Part shown: positions 34,935 through 48,600 of the stretch, one piece after another
Position numbering within the stretch: the first letter of the stretch is position 1
Layout: each line of letters opens with the position of its first letter
Source: Zonotrichia leucophrys gambelii
Lineage: Eukaryota > Chordata > Aves > Passeriformes > Passerellidae
NCBI RefSeq assembly: GCF_028769735.1
Contig: NC_088173.1
Span: 62,590,421 to 62,654,420 of the forward strand
Direction of reading: 5' to 3'
Length of the DNA stretch: 64,000 bases
Position numbers and translations under genes: made by a program
The notes under the pieces: generated by a model
The model's database searches: none
Seen by the model: the letters and a program-made list of their open reading frames with translations, nothing else
What the model was told of the DNA's origin: nothing

Positions 34935-37900
34935 CCCTCTAAGTCACCGATTAATCAATCTTATATTTTAGATTTCATTTTTCTTTGTTTAGGACTGACT
35001 TTGATGGATACCATATATTTTCACAATCCTTTCCACAGACCAAGTGATTGTTCATCAGGACATCTTTTAGAAAATTCTGAAGTAGTTCTCCAAAGATCTC
35101 AAGTAACACATATAATTTGGCTATTAATTTGATTGACAAAAAAATTTGTAAGATATATCTAGAACAGAAAAGCTCTATTAATTATATTAATTATTTACAA
35201 TTTTATGAGTTTCAAATGTTAATTACTCTGTTTTGAGGGGTTTTGTTCCATGTTTGAGGTTTTTTGTTGTTTTTTGTGTGTATGTAGTTTGGTACAGTGG
35301 TTCTATTGTTTGTTGGGGCTTTTTGTTGTTTGCTTTTTAATTACAGATGTCTGGAATTGAGTAAAGTAGAAAAATATTGCATTTATTTTAAAAATGTAAA
35401 TTCATTTGGCTTCAGATACTTAGTATGTTTCTTTAAAAGCAAGTTGATTTTTAACCAGTAACTATATATTATATTTTCTGCTCTTTTTTGATTGTTTGTT
35501 TGTTCTTTATATGGAAGACATTAAGACAACTTGAAGCAAGTTTCATTACTTCAGAACTAGATTCTTAAATTTTGTATATAGCTACCTAAAACAGGTTTAT
35601 TTTGGATGTGAACTGTCACTGAGATCTTAAAAATAAAACCCCCCAAACACTATCCTTGAAGCTGTCATTGAGCCTTGGGACATTCAGGCTACCCAGATAA
35701 TGTCCAGCCTCAATTTTAAGTTCTCTAGTAAGTTACTCTTCTGCTTGTGCACATATGCAGACTTTCAGAGCCCAATTAGTCCAAAATTGATCCAGACATA
35801 AACTTCCTCTGGATGCAGAAATTGGTCATTCTTTCACCAAAACCTCTTGAAAGAGTAGAGCTCAGACACAGACTGTTCCTGAGCACATACCTACTGGGTT
35901 TTATGTGTAAATTCTCTGCTCATCTGGAAAAACCCATAAGTGGTGATCTAATTGTTAGAAATTTACATTCATTTTTTGACAATAAGCTCTTTTCACTAAG
36001 TTTAAATGAATACAATCAGAAGAACACTGCACATAGTAAAAGTATGACAAATACAGTCTCATAATTTCAGTGAAATAGTCTCTAGTTTGCAAAGGGGAGA
36101 ATTTTACATCCTGTGCTATCCTCAAGGCTTTTTTAGTAGCTAACTCTACTTAGCAGCCAAGTTTCCTTGATCTCATCCTGATATAACACGCTGATTACGG
36201 TCATATAGTGGTAGCTGGTCTTGGTTCTTGATGTCTTTCTGAGAACAGAAATATATAAAACTTTCTGATATTAGCTACCCATTTACTGTGTCTTCCATAC
36301 CTTGGACATTCAAATAAATGGAACATTATTATATAGCTGAAGACTAATAATGAAGCAAATATATTAACATATTACTTCATAAAAAATAGAGATCTACTAG
36401 TACTCCCTTACAGCTATAATTTCTGTCTATCTAGAGAAATACTGTTTCTTTTTTTAAGCAGTACATCATAAGATCTTAGAGGCATATCTTTGAAAAACTT
36501 AACTCATTTCAGAAATCATCTCAAACTCTTTTAACACCTTAAATTAAAAACAAACACTGGATTGTATTTGCATCACAGAGATAAATAATAAAACTCCTAC
36601 TGCTGATAAAATCAATGAAAATGCAAATAATTTCTCTTGTTTGTTTGTTGTCTGTAAGTTCTTAATAGAAGCAACACAAACATTTGCATATGAAAATAAA
36701 CAGAAACGAAGGGTCTAGCATTTGGTTTTGAAAAAGAAGTTCATATGGCCTAAATTACCTCTGAGCTCCTTTGAAAAACAGTTTGCAGTTCATGACTAAA
36801 CAATTTTTCTAGAAACATCTATTAAGAAATATTAGGGATAAGCATTTGAGTGATATAAAATCCCTTTGACCATAGTGATCTGTGTATGTTTGTCTCTTTG
36901 GGGTTTTGTCCTTTGTTTAAATATTGTTGTTTGCCTTATAAAAGCTGTCCACAGATGAAAGGTTTTTCCCAACACAAATTTGTAAATGCACAAACTCCTC
37001 CACCCCCCACCAACAATTTTACATAATTCCCTTGTCTAATGGGTCATGTTGAAGGGTAAAACTGTAAGTCCCTTAACTCTATATTTAATCTATATGAGAT
37101 TCGCTCTGGCAATGAACAGACTGTCTGACATCAATAGGCAATGAACAGATCTATAACGATAGGTACTTCATAGCATAAGAGATCAAAATCTATGTTAAAA
37201 TGAAAAGCAAAAAGTTGAACAATTCTTTTCACTCTGCAATAGCAGATTTGCACTCTGTAATTCAAGTATCCCTGTACAGAACTCTTTTTTTCACCAGAAA
37301 ACCATGCTATAGTCTGTTAGTTTCTATTCACATGTTCCACGAAAGCCAAGTTTTGAGCTGACACAGCTCTTTTAAACGACTTAGTCCAAATTCAGTACAA
37401 GATTTTAGAGCTTAGTAAACTCTGATCAATATCTTGCTCCAGTCTCTCAAGGGTCCTTAATTTTTCTTGCCTTACCACAACAAGAATGATAAATGTCAGT
37501 TGTAGATGGCACTGAAGCGTCAACACTCTATTTGTTTCACCTTCCTACCCACAGATATTCTTAGTTATCCAGGATTCAGATGTTTCAAACTGGTGATTTT
37601 TTTCACCAGCCCTTTGATTTGACAAACAAAGAAAGATTGTCAAATCACTGATATAATGGTGTTTATTCTAGACAGAAGAAATAGTGTAGAATATCGTAGA
37701 ATATGCAAAAATCTTTTCCATTTAGACTGAAAACATAGTGTTGGACTAAAATGTGAAATATCTTGAGTTGTTTTAAATAAAGAGGAAGTAGATATAGTAC
37801 TCATTCATTTTTTCCCAAACAAGTATTTGTCTCCAAGACATCTGAATATTTTTCTAGAAGATATGTAGCAAAATCTGTAAATATTCTAGCATTGTTCACT

Positions 37901-40900
37901 TTCCTAATGAAAAATATAGTAAAGATACACAGTGTAACCTGTGCCATATAAGAAGGCAGCACAGAATAAAAATTTTCAAGGTCATGACTCATGACAAATA
38001 CAAAATAAAGTACTGTTAGCATTTAATATTATTTGGAATTTGGAAAGAATTTTCAAAGGCCAAGATGAAAAAGATCAGTTTTGAAATAAAATGTCAAAAG
38101 AATAGTGAGTGTTGTTGTGTACAAAGGGATGAGAAACGTATTTAAACAAGTGGAAAAATCATAAAATGTAGGACATAGAGGTGATATTCTTCCATTTGGC
38201 TGTATTTTACTATAAGGGTCCCTGACAAGTATAGTAGATCTTTGCAAGATGTGCATGACTATTGTGTGTTTAAATAGTGATAAAATACCAAGTCCTTCCA
38301 TCTTCAGAGAAGATGGAACATATATCTAGATTATTTCAATACCTCAAGAGAGTTTAAGTTATGTATCTTACTATAGCACTTACTGTTCCTTGAAATGTGG
38401 TAGCTCAGATTAAGCACCTAAAGAACAGTGATAATTTAAGAATTTATTAACCAAATGAGGGTTAAGCACCTTCAGAAATGAGCTTTACCAGATCATTTCT
38501 TTACATAGGCAACTGACCTTCAATCCACAGATCCCATAACAAATGTGTATTATATATATGTTGACACATCCTTAAAGTTGTGATTGAAAAACCTAAATCA
38601 AGTAGTATTGATGTACAGTGGAAGATCTGCATGCAGTAAGTTATTCTGGAGGTTTCAGCTGAGATGTGCATTTGTTTTAGAAATGTACCTATTTATGAAG
38701 GAATATTTATTTTATTGTGAGTGTAATACAATGGAGGTATAGTATCATAGTAAAAAATTTGTATATAGAACATTGCTTTTAATATTTTCATCCCTTGTAC
38801 TATTCTTGTGTTTTCTATTGTAACCAATAAAGCCCCCAGAAACTTTGCATACATTGTTGCTTTTGTTGATTTTTTTGTCCTTTTCTTTTTGTTTCTTTCC
38901 CACTCAAGAAATATGTAGTTTTCCAGAGTAAAACCTTGTAGCATTCCAGTGAGCATATTGTTAGATTTCTTAGAAGGTGAATATTGGAGAACTTCAGGAA
39001 AGAAATCTTAGAACTGTTAAGGGAGAGAAAGAGAGAAGCGTGGAAGGGAGAGAGAGTAAGATAGATGTAGAAACAGAGAGATTCTGAAAGTCTTAATAGA
39101 AATTACTGTGACTGAGAGAACTTGTTTCTCATCCTGAGAATGTAATCTTGACAAAAATCAATGAACAAAATGATAAAAGAAATTGGCAGGAAAGGGTTCT
39201 CATATGTGTGTGCAACAAACCAGAAAATGTGGGTGTGCAGTAAAACAGAAAATACTGGCTTTCCTGGGCAAGTGGAAGAATTATCATTGCTGCCTTTTTC
39301 TCCCCAGAAGAGCCAAGGTGCTGCGTACCAGCAAGCTGAGCTGGATTCTGAACGAGCAAGTTTTGAGATCGGTTTTAAGAATTTTTCTTTCCTTGCTCGT
39401 CTGGTTGCACTCCTGGTTTAAACAATTTGGTTTCTTCCTCTTTGCACTTTGAAACTGTAAGTTTCTAGTCCTCTTTTTCATCTTGAGTACAGTAGTTGAA
39501 TGGCAACTATCAAGCAATATATTGCAAAACAATCTCTAGAAAAGTTTTTCTTCCCTATTAAACTCTTTGTATTGCTCCAGTTTTTACACTGAGTGGCAAT
39601 TTTGTTTGCTGACTGATAAAAAGTGTATCTTGCATTCTTGAGCATAACTAGAAGAACAGGAAGCTGAAAAAACTAATACAGATCCTATATCAGTCAGTTT
39701 TACACTTAAAAAATCTGATTTAATTAATACACAGGGCTGTAAAGTGATGAGATGCTAAACTTTATTACAGTTGTAAATGTATTTAAACAACTTTTTACCA
39801 TTTATTTCTATGATTAAGGAAAGCAGTCGTAACTTTTAAAAATTGGATTTGAAAGCAAAACCCAACAAATGTTACAAGTAAAATTTGCATCTTAAAAATT
39901 TAAAATGAATAAAATCAGTTAATGATATGGTGCAATATCAATCATCTCTGTATTACACAGTATTATTTGTTCACACAGAGTAAGACATGGTGATAATTGA
40001 CACAATGACACTCCAGATGTGTATCTGTAAATATTAAAACAAATAGAAACTCTTTGGGTTTTTTAAAGGAATATTTTTTTAAAAAATTCCACAGTAATGG
40101 TGCTCTACTTATTGAAGTGAATTGTATAATACATTTGTAATTTCATAGTCAGCAAACCTAATATTGTTGCTACTATTTTTAGAAATCAATTATAATAGGT
40201 TTTTTAAGATCTTTTCTCAGACCCAATAACTCAAATCTGTGTCACAAAAATTACTAGTTGCTATTTAATAAAATTTAATAAAATGTCTCCTATATAAGCT
40301 GATTATTTGCAAACTTGCTGACCTTGTATATAATACATGCAAATGAGATACTGCTGTTTTCTTAAGTAAACTATATATATACAAGGAGACACAATAATGA
40401 ATTCACCTGCTGACATTTTTGATATTGACAGGCCTTGCTAACCTCAAATAGATTCCAAATTCCAGCAGACAGAATCAATAGCATACATAATTCCTGAGGG
40501 AATACTTGGAAGAAATAGAAATCTGATGTTTACTATTCTATTATGAAAGACTTCCATTTTAGAGTAGCTCCTTTATTTGCTTTAGCAAAGATGAAATGTA
40601 TTTTACTTTAGGCCTCTCATGCTGTTTTGCGTGAAGAAAACCACCAAAATTGTATTTTTGGTATCTTTTGGCTAAGCCTTATTGCATGCCCAGCAAGTGG
40701 CCAAGGAAGAGGTTAGTGCTCATTCCCTTTTTATTTGTGATATCTTGTACCCCACTTTGCAAAGGGAGAGGAATTGATGCTTGCAAGGTAATTGCTTTCA
40801 CTCAGCTGTGTTTCAAACCAACTGTACTGCTGGAGTGAAAAACATTAATATCTCTGTCCCATCTAAATGCTAAGTTATTTAATTCTGATCAACATGCAAA

Positions 40901-42079
40901 TGTCACTAATTTTCACTAACACAGAGTGCTCTATAAAGGTGATTAGAACCCATTTTGTCACTGAAGAGAAAAACAATATGCCTTGGCATGTATCTTGACC
41001 TTTTAATTGAGTTCATCATCTCTTGTAAGTCATATGTAGTATTGTGACCATGGTGTAGCAGAAAGTAGAAACACAGGGAAGGCAGGCACAGTAAAAACAT
41101 GTCTGGTAGATCTGTTTGCTATGGTTAGCTTAACTTCAGCTCGGAGAGCACAAACCTGTGAAGTATGAATGAAAAAATGAGCAGCATTTGTTGAGTTGCT
41201 GATGAGTCGCTGTTGTTGATTTTGAAAGCTTTTTATCTGGACACCAGCTAAGCACTAGGAAGGATAACATTTCCATTCTAAAGTGGTGTTCTTTATTTCC
41301 TGTGTCTCTTGGACTCATTTTCTAGTTTCAATCTGGCCTGAAATTTTTCATAGAATATTATTATGTGCCGTGTTTTGAAAAAAAAAAGTGTCTAAGCAAT
41401 GTCTTCTATAATTTCTTCTTTACATCCTTTTGTGGTGAGATACAAATACGCTCTGAGCAGTACGGTGTAAATTCAAAGATGTTTTACCCCCCCCTGCAGA
41501 ATAACAAACAATAGTCTTTCTAAAAAGGAAGACACATCTTGCATAATTACCATTTGATTTTAATATGATGTTACTTCTGCAAGGATGATGGTGTGGAAAA
41601 CTTTTATTTTTATAAGATATTTATGTTATAGAACAGTCCTGACACAAAATGGAAGAGGCTCTTCTTTAAACAGAAGATCCTACACAAGAGATTTTATCAG
41701 AGTCCATCAAGAACTGTCAAAGCACATTTCCTTCTTCTTCAGAAATTAAATATCCCTTCAAATCAGAAAAAAAAGAGGTTATGAAATTAACTTATTTTGC
41801 TTTAATCAGAACTTAAAGACTTTCAGCCATAAACTGAAAAATTAAGTTCTAGAAAATGCTTTATGAAAAATAATGTTTATTTCAGCAGGACTCAGATTTC
41901 CTTGATAATTTCCTAAATTAACATGAATAGATATATTCTCATTAATAAATTTCAGTGTAAAGAACTGAATAGTTGAGTACAGAATATTCCATTCCAGATA
42001 CCTTAAGTTTGACATTTCTGAGCGTAAGGCAGAGCTGTCTCACTTCACTTAAGCTTTCATTTCCAGCTGAGTTTTTCAG
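34935..42079. other. Unique AT-rich noncoding stretch
   Basis: No gene or dated transposon is seen in about 7 kb. It contains T/G runs near 35230-35335, a 13-bp direct repeat pair (37108-37120 and 37137-37149), an AG-rich tract near 39020-39070 and a TATATA run near 40370. Frames up to 89 codons (39161-39452, overlapping phases) are unsupported. The absence of repeats over this length is itself notable. Confidence 0.7.
37108..37149. repeat. 13-bp direct repeat pair
   Basis: GGCAATGAACAGA occurs at 37108-37120 and 37137-37149, 29 bases apart start to start. It is a short local duplication of unknown origin. Confidence 0.85.
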
Positions 42080-42210
42080 AGAAGTCAGGCAGTTGTATGT
42101 GTTTGTGAGCAATCTGGTCTAGTGGAAGACATCTCTTCTCATGACAAAGGAGTTGGAGTTAGGTTAAAAGGATGTTACCTTCCAACACAAGCCATTCCAT
42201 AATTCTGTGT
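42080..42210 (+). mobile_element. CR1 LINE 3' tip fragment
   Basis: The blocks GAGCAATCTGGTCTAGTGGA, AGGAGTTGGAGTTAG, TACCTTCCAACACAAGCCATT and CCATAATTCTGTGT follow the order of the CR1 3' untranslated tip (GAGCAACCTGGTCTAGTGG ... CCTTCCAACCCAAACCATTC ... ATTCTGTG). Only about 130 bases remain. Divergence is moderate. There is no coding content. Confidence 0.85.
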
Positions 42211-45119
42211 AGAAGCAAGGATGTGAAATGATTTGAGATCAGTGACAATAAAGCAGAGTATTCAGGTCAGAGAACCCTAATAATAACGCTCATTGCATGC
42301 TCGTAGGGATTTGGAAACCTGCTAAATTCCCACTAATATTTAGTCCTCAAGGGAATTAGATTCTGTTCAGTATGAGAATTTATTACAACTGATTAGAAGT
42401 ATGAGAACAAAACTTAGATAGTGCTCTTAATAATAAATTAAGCACCTACTAAAACTTAAAGACACTTTTGAGGATGTAATTAATTATAAAAGTTTATTTT
42501 GCAAACTTTGCACATGTGTTGTAGAATACAAATGTCTGGATTATTTCAAAAAAGAACTTCATGATCTATCAGACCTTGATAAAAGTGAAGAAAAACTTCT
42601 TTAAAAGTCGTAAAAGAAAGAATTCAGACTTTTAAATGTTTAGGGAACTTTTAGCCACAAGAATAAAACTAGTACAGAAAAATATAATGTTACTTTTTAT
42701 TCATGAACTGCCATTCATGAACTGAAGCTATTAAAACCGACAGCTCATAGTGATCCTGAACTAGTGAAAAAATAACAGCAACATTTAAAATATATACATC
42801 TTCAGATAAAGGGTTTCAATGAAGTTGGAGGAAAAAGGATGATAACTTTTAGAAATGTAAATCCCACTTATTTTACTAACTACCTCACAGCTCTCCTCAG
42901 CTTCTCAGTTTGCTTTTTTGCTGCTCTACTGGTCTTACTCAATTTTGCCAAGGCTGTATCGACAACGTCTTGAACCACATTTCAATTCTTGCCACTCCTA
43001 CCTACCCTAAGCACTGCTGTTTCTTGCAGCTGTCACTTCTGTGCCTCTTTTCCTGAATCTTCAGCTTTGTCCAGCTGTTGAGTTTGGACTTGCTATTCCC
43101 TGTTCCACCAGGCAGGGCTGGCTGCTCCCCATCTGTCAGTAATGAACGGACTGCATTACCTTTCATAAGCTTGTGAAACTACCAGAGATCAATACTGCAC
43201 AATTATCTGTTGTATTTGTATATGAAAGATAAAGAGAACACTCAGGGTTATTTTTTCTGCGTATGAATAAAATATTTTAGGTCTCACTGATTTTAGAGCA
43301 AATCTCAAAGATATAATATTTCTCAAAAGCTCTTCACAGAGGAATATAAGGAAAGGATTGTAATTGAAGGAGTAATTGTTTTTAAATGTGTTCTATTTTA
43401 CATTTTATATTTGTTTTAATAATCAAATAATTATTATTGATAGCTCTGATTTTACCTTTTTTTGGGGGGGACAGAGGACTGTGGGGAAGATGTTGCCTTT
43501 AAATGTGACATCCTATGAAACATAAAAAATAAATCTTTGGTGAGGAGACAGAATTTTTAGTAAGAGAAAGGAGTTATCTGCAAATTCAATTTTTCTATTG
43601 CAGGACCCCAGGTTTTGTTGCTGATACCACCAGCACCTGTCACATACAAACACTCCCCCTTGCCTGGCCCTTCAGCCTTAGTAGTGAGACACTCTTCCAA
43701 TAATGCCTTTTTATGCAGAGAAGTTTATAAGTTTTAATATAAATGATTTGATCACCATCTCTTGACTGCATCAGTCCATGTCATTTTCTATGATTATTTA
43801 TTCAGTATCAATATTCAATTGTCTCCTATTCCTACCGCAAATTCTTCACACTTCTAAACCATTCTCTGCAGAATTTGAATTAGCTGAACAGATGAACCTT
43901 AAATAGAATTATTATGCAATAGAACTCAGGTAGTTTAATGTCAAGTACACACCACAGCCAATTCTCTCCTTTACTGTTCCTGTGCTTTACAACAAAGCTG
44001 CACTTTTCAACCAGAAATAGATACCAAGACATTCAGTCCATATTTTAAAGTAAAAAGCTTCATAAGTTGCCAACACAACCATTCTAGTATTTGATCTGCA
44101 CTATTTCTAATTGCAGCAAATTACTTTGGTGTGTCACATTCGATTTTGTGTTATTGAATTACAGTTATTAATTTAAATGAAGGAAGCTTCACTTTTCCTC
44201 AAATTTCTTGGATATCAAAATGAATGCTGCTTAACTGTGGAATTTATGGTTTTTGGTTGTTTTTAATCTGAGAAGCTAAGGGAAATAGATTCCCTTAAGT
44301 TAAAATAATTTAAAAAAAAATAGAGATAAACCCAATGACATGTAAAAAATACACTATATGGGTGCAAGTCAAGTCAGATATTTATAACTGACACACCTCA
44401 AGTTCATTGCTAAAGTCATCTCCAGCTAGAATCTAGGTCTCTATATATATTTAATGAACATTTTGCCCAGTCTTGAATGCAATAAATAATTTATTCTCTT
44501 TGAACTTCCCATCGAAATGGTGTTAAGAGGTAGTCTTTGCCTACAAAATGGCAGTGCTTTACCATTATGAGAGCTGCTCAGAACAACACTATTTATGGAA
44601 GAAACACAAGTTCCAGACAATTAAATGTCTTTTATGTTTCAGAGAACATTCAGAAGTGGGGAAAGAAGCAGATGGTTATGCTACTAAATATGGTGTGCAA
44701 TAGTGTGATCTGATGACAGAAAATAAAAAAATAGACACACACCACCCTACCTCATCTTCATCCCCTTCTCTCAGTTTCAAGCTCCTTTCCTCATGAGACA
44801 AGAACTTAATCTAATTAAAAAATGGTCTAGGAAGCATAAAAGTCCAGTAACCATTTTTTGTTTGATTTTATTTTGTTTTGGTTTTTTTTTCCCCAGATAT
44901 GGAGGAAAAAATAGTATGAAGAAGCATGATGTTGTGGAATAAAATCTTACAAGAATGTTAAAGCAATGTCAGAAAGAATGAGGACAGATATGTGCTCAGA
45001 GGAAGTTCTGTAGTGCAAGTGCACTGATCAAAGTGGTTTCAACATCTGCTGCAGCACACTTCATGTTCCTCAGCAATCCACACTGTGGTTGGTAGGAGGG
45101 GAGAGATTAAAGATTAATG
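42211..45119. other. Unique AT-rich noncoding stretch
   Basis: No gene is seen and no open frame above 60 codons is present. A pair of 12-bp repeats (ATTCATGAACTG at 42699-42710 and 42713-42724) and a C/T-richer patch at about 42880-43140 are present. A G run of eight lies near 43463. Confidence 0.72.
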
Positions 45120-45127
45120 TGACGTCA
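45120..45127. promoter_or_regulatory. Perfect cAMP-response-element palindrome
   Basis: TGACGTCA is the full 8-bp consensus site for CREB/ATF-family bZIP factors. It is followed by CGG and, 8 bases further on, by AATATAAAG, which resembles a TATA box. CpG is scarce in this DNA, so an intact CpG-containing site stands out. There is no annotated transcript start, and an 8-bp match can be fortuitous in 64 kb. Confidence 0.3.
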
Positions 45128-45187
45128 CGGAGAATATAAAGAAAGTATTTTATTTTTCCAGTATTTTATTAAGTGTAAAATACAAGT

Positions 45188-45604
45188 TTATGGAAAAACC
45201 AAGAGACACACAAACAGAAAATATGTTAAATAATTTAAAGAAAGTAACTTGCACATTAGAGAGTGAAATGTCAAAAAATATAAAGAATAAATTAACTGTG
45301 CTATATAGGGTGTCTTCTCAGATGTATATTTTTTCCTAGTACTTTCTGAAATGTATTTTGCTGTGAAGATCTTCCACTTTGTGATTTTGTGGTGCTGCTC
45401 CTGACTCAGCAACAGGATACGAGAAGTGTCTTTTCTCTCCACTACTTCCAAGGAGCAGTGGCACTTCTGTGGCATGCTGCAGTTTACCTCTTATATGGGC
45501 ACCATGGCCAAGAAGATTCTTATGTTCTTGTAGCTGTAGCTTATGGATCTGAGACAAGTCACAGGTAAACTGACACTTTTTCTTTTTCACAACATTGCAT
45601 AAAT
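45188..45604 (-). pseudogene. Possible C2H2 zinc-finger fossil
   Basis: On the minus strand one phase from 45604 downward contains CQFTC followed 12 residues later by a histidine in LQLQEHKN and another histidine 5 residues further on. This is the C-x3-C-x12-H-x5-H spacing of a C2H2 finger, with the expected leucine three residues before the first histidine. About 70 residues later, in another phase (45188-45475), KKYTSEKTPY resembles the finger linker HTGEKPY. A frameshift would be needed to join them. A stop lies just upstream and no splice acceptor is convincing, so at most this is a decayed fragment. Chance resemblance is quite possible. Confidence 0.2.
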
Positions 45605-48600
45605 AGCATTATCTTTCTGAGTACAGTGAATTAGTAGGACCACTTAAAGTCATACCTTTAAAATTCTAAGGATGGCCAACACAGTTTAATGGAAAAAAAT
45701 TAGAATAATGTTTCTATAGAAAAGGAAGGAAAAACCATAAAATATTAAATGAAAGGAAAAAAAAAATACCGCATACCGACAAGAAAAACTTGTTTGGGAG
45801 CTGTTGCTCCCAAATCACAAAGCTTCATACCTAGGGATCATCAGGCTTTATTCCTGATGTTTGAACATGAAAGAAATAACCATGGTCCTGGGTCAGAAGA
45901 GACTATCAATAAAACATTATGTTATCATTAGGAGGTGACACTGAGTAGGTGTTTCACACAGCACTGTAGCACTGGCAAGGACGACCCTTTCAGACCCTGA
46001 TTTGCTCTGCTGAGCCCAGATACTGCAGGATCCTCCAGACTCTGAGGTTTTGTCACCTTCTGTCTGTTGTGTGTGTCCAGACTCCTGCTTGTGCCAGACA
46101 TCATCCCACAGCCTGCTTCCTTGCAGAGTTAATCTTCTGGATCTTGATTGGAAAAGGAAATGCAAAAGCAGAACTGCAGGAAAGCAGAGGGTATATTATG
46201 TGAGTCATACTTTCACTAATGGTACTGCTTCCCTTCACTAAATATTGTTTGCTATCCAATTAAAAAAAGCAAGCAAAAGACAACAACAGTAATTTTATGA
46301 TTTTTTACTTGGATACAGTTTCATTCAATAAAAAAAGGTGGTTGAATTATCAAAAATTAAATGCAAAAATATAAAAACGATTACTGCCTTTTTATTGGGA
46401 CAGACAGTGAAATATGAGTAAGAGTATTAAATTATTTTATAGAACTGAAGACAGAAGCAGTCTTCATTTTCCTTTACTTGTTCTGGAAAAATAAAAACTG
46501 TTTTATCTCTCAGAGAATCCTGATGAGCATTTCCTGCACATAAAGGCAACATCCACAGAGTACAATTGTATTAGTGCAATGAACCCTTATGACTTTTTGA
46601 GTAAAAATACAATAATAGATGAAACATGTCCAGAAGACTCTTAAAATGTCCAAATCCATGCTAATGAAAGTGTTTTCATGTTAAAAACATCATATCTTCC
46701 TGCAAATTGTCAACCGGAAGTTGTTCCCATATCATTTTAACCAAGTCCTGATAGGTACTGTGTGGGGGAATATAAAACAGATTGGGACAAATAGTCATAC
46801 CAACTGTTAACAAAGATGTGTTCTATGTTCTACCATAAAATATTAACTGGACATGTTTAAATTCATTAATAGAAGTACAGGTCATGTAAGAGTCAATAGC
46901 TCAGACAGGGTTTGGGTTTATTTTGCAAATCCAGTTCATAATTTGGTAAGAGAACATGTATGACATTGAAGAGTTTTCTTAGTGATTTGCAAAAATATTT
47001 TTAGGATTGATTAAAATGTAACCTCCCATGCAGCATGAAAATAAGCAAATTTATAGATGCTTTTACACGCCTTCAGAAATTATGTATATCAAGAGATGTG
47101 CATTTGGTATTGTTTCTTTTGTTAGTTTTGGTTTTTCTGTTGTTCACTAAATTTTTTCAAGAAATTAAGTAAAATTTTGAGTATTCTATTAAAATAGAAT
47201 AAATATGTAAGGCACTTTTTGTAGCGGCATAGCAGAATTTAATGATTAAAGTTCACATCTAATGAAGACAGATAAGCATGTACATATACATATGTGTAAT
47301 GATTTAAATTATAATTTCTTTTAACAAATTTAAGTTTAGATAATCCTTCTAAAGATTTCAAAAACATGAGAGCAGAGTTATTCCAGCAGTGAAGATAAAT
47401 TCAAGGGCTACAAATATGAACTGTATTTTCTTATTGATCCAAAAACTTACTTTTGATTCCAGCAATTATTTCTCTCTTGAGCAACCTGTGTTCAAAAATG
47501 TATCTCTTTTTATATTTGGTTAGCAAAGAATCAGATAAATTTAAGACATTTCTCTTCCTTAGAATTTTAATCTATTTTTCCTTCTTTTCCTTTCCCCTCT
47601 TTTTTTTTTCTCTTTTTCTTCTTTATTTCTTTCCCTTTTTTATTTTCTTTTTTTTTTTCTTCCTCTTCCCTTTCCTTTTCTCCTTCTCCTCCACCATTCT
47701 GGGGATTATTTTTTTCAGTTTATAAGATATACAAAGCCATGTTTCTCCAAGTGATTTTACAGTTCACACATCTGCAACTGGCTGTCCTCCAGTTTTGTAT
47801 GGAATTAACTTCAGGGTAAATTGTTCACACATGAAGAAGTAAGTTCAAAGTAAAGGTGAAAGGTTATTCTAAAAGACTTTTTGCTCAACAGGAAGGTCAG
47901 TTTACCTTTGCATGCTTTGGGAATTTGATAGGGAGTCGTATTGATTTCCTTCTCTCCTTCACCATAAAACCACTTGCCATAAAAAGGTTATTGAAGTCTC
48001 CTAGATCAAAGTCATCACTAGGAACTTGGCAAAAACTAGAGGAAATGTTTTCAACCATCTTGATATCAGTAGTAACATGACACATCACAGATCTGAGCAT
48101 GATCTTCTCTTTAAGCAAATTATACTTTCCTTATTCTTACCTTTTTTTTTTTTGCATTCAGGTCAAAATGGAGGGCTTGCATAGTGTCTGTTCTCTTTTA
48201 ATAGATATGAAAGACTCCATTACTCTAGATAAAATATTTCAACTCATGGTAATAAATAATTTCCCATATTTTTACCTTAGACTTTCCTCTTTACAGTGCC
48301 ATGATTCATGCTTTAATAATAATAGCAATTCATCAGACAAAAATCTATGAGACATATAAATTGTGTTGCATTTCTAACACATCTGTAGTGGTGGTGAAGA
48401 AATTAATAACTAGTGGAATTTTGTAAGAATGCAAAAGCAACAATTTGGCAAAATTGAAACATAAACTTTAGAGGTGTATTTATGGTCTTTTATGGCAATT
48501 GAGAAGTTTTGTGGGTGCATTTTAATCAGTCAGAAAGTTGCTTTATGCAGACCTACACGTTAGACTATAGGAGTCTATATTTTTAGCATATATTATAAAA

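Noticed and set aside
47453..47725. 90-codon phenylalanine-rich frame resembling membrane segments
   Set aside because: It is produced by the polypyrimidine tract; no real protein features remain outside it.
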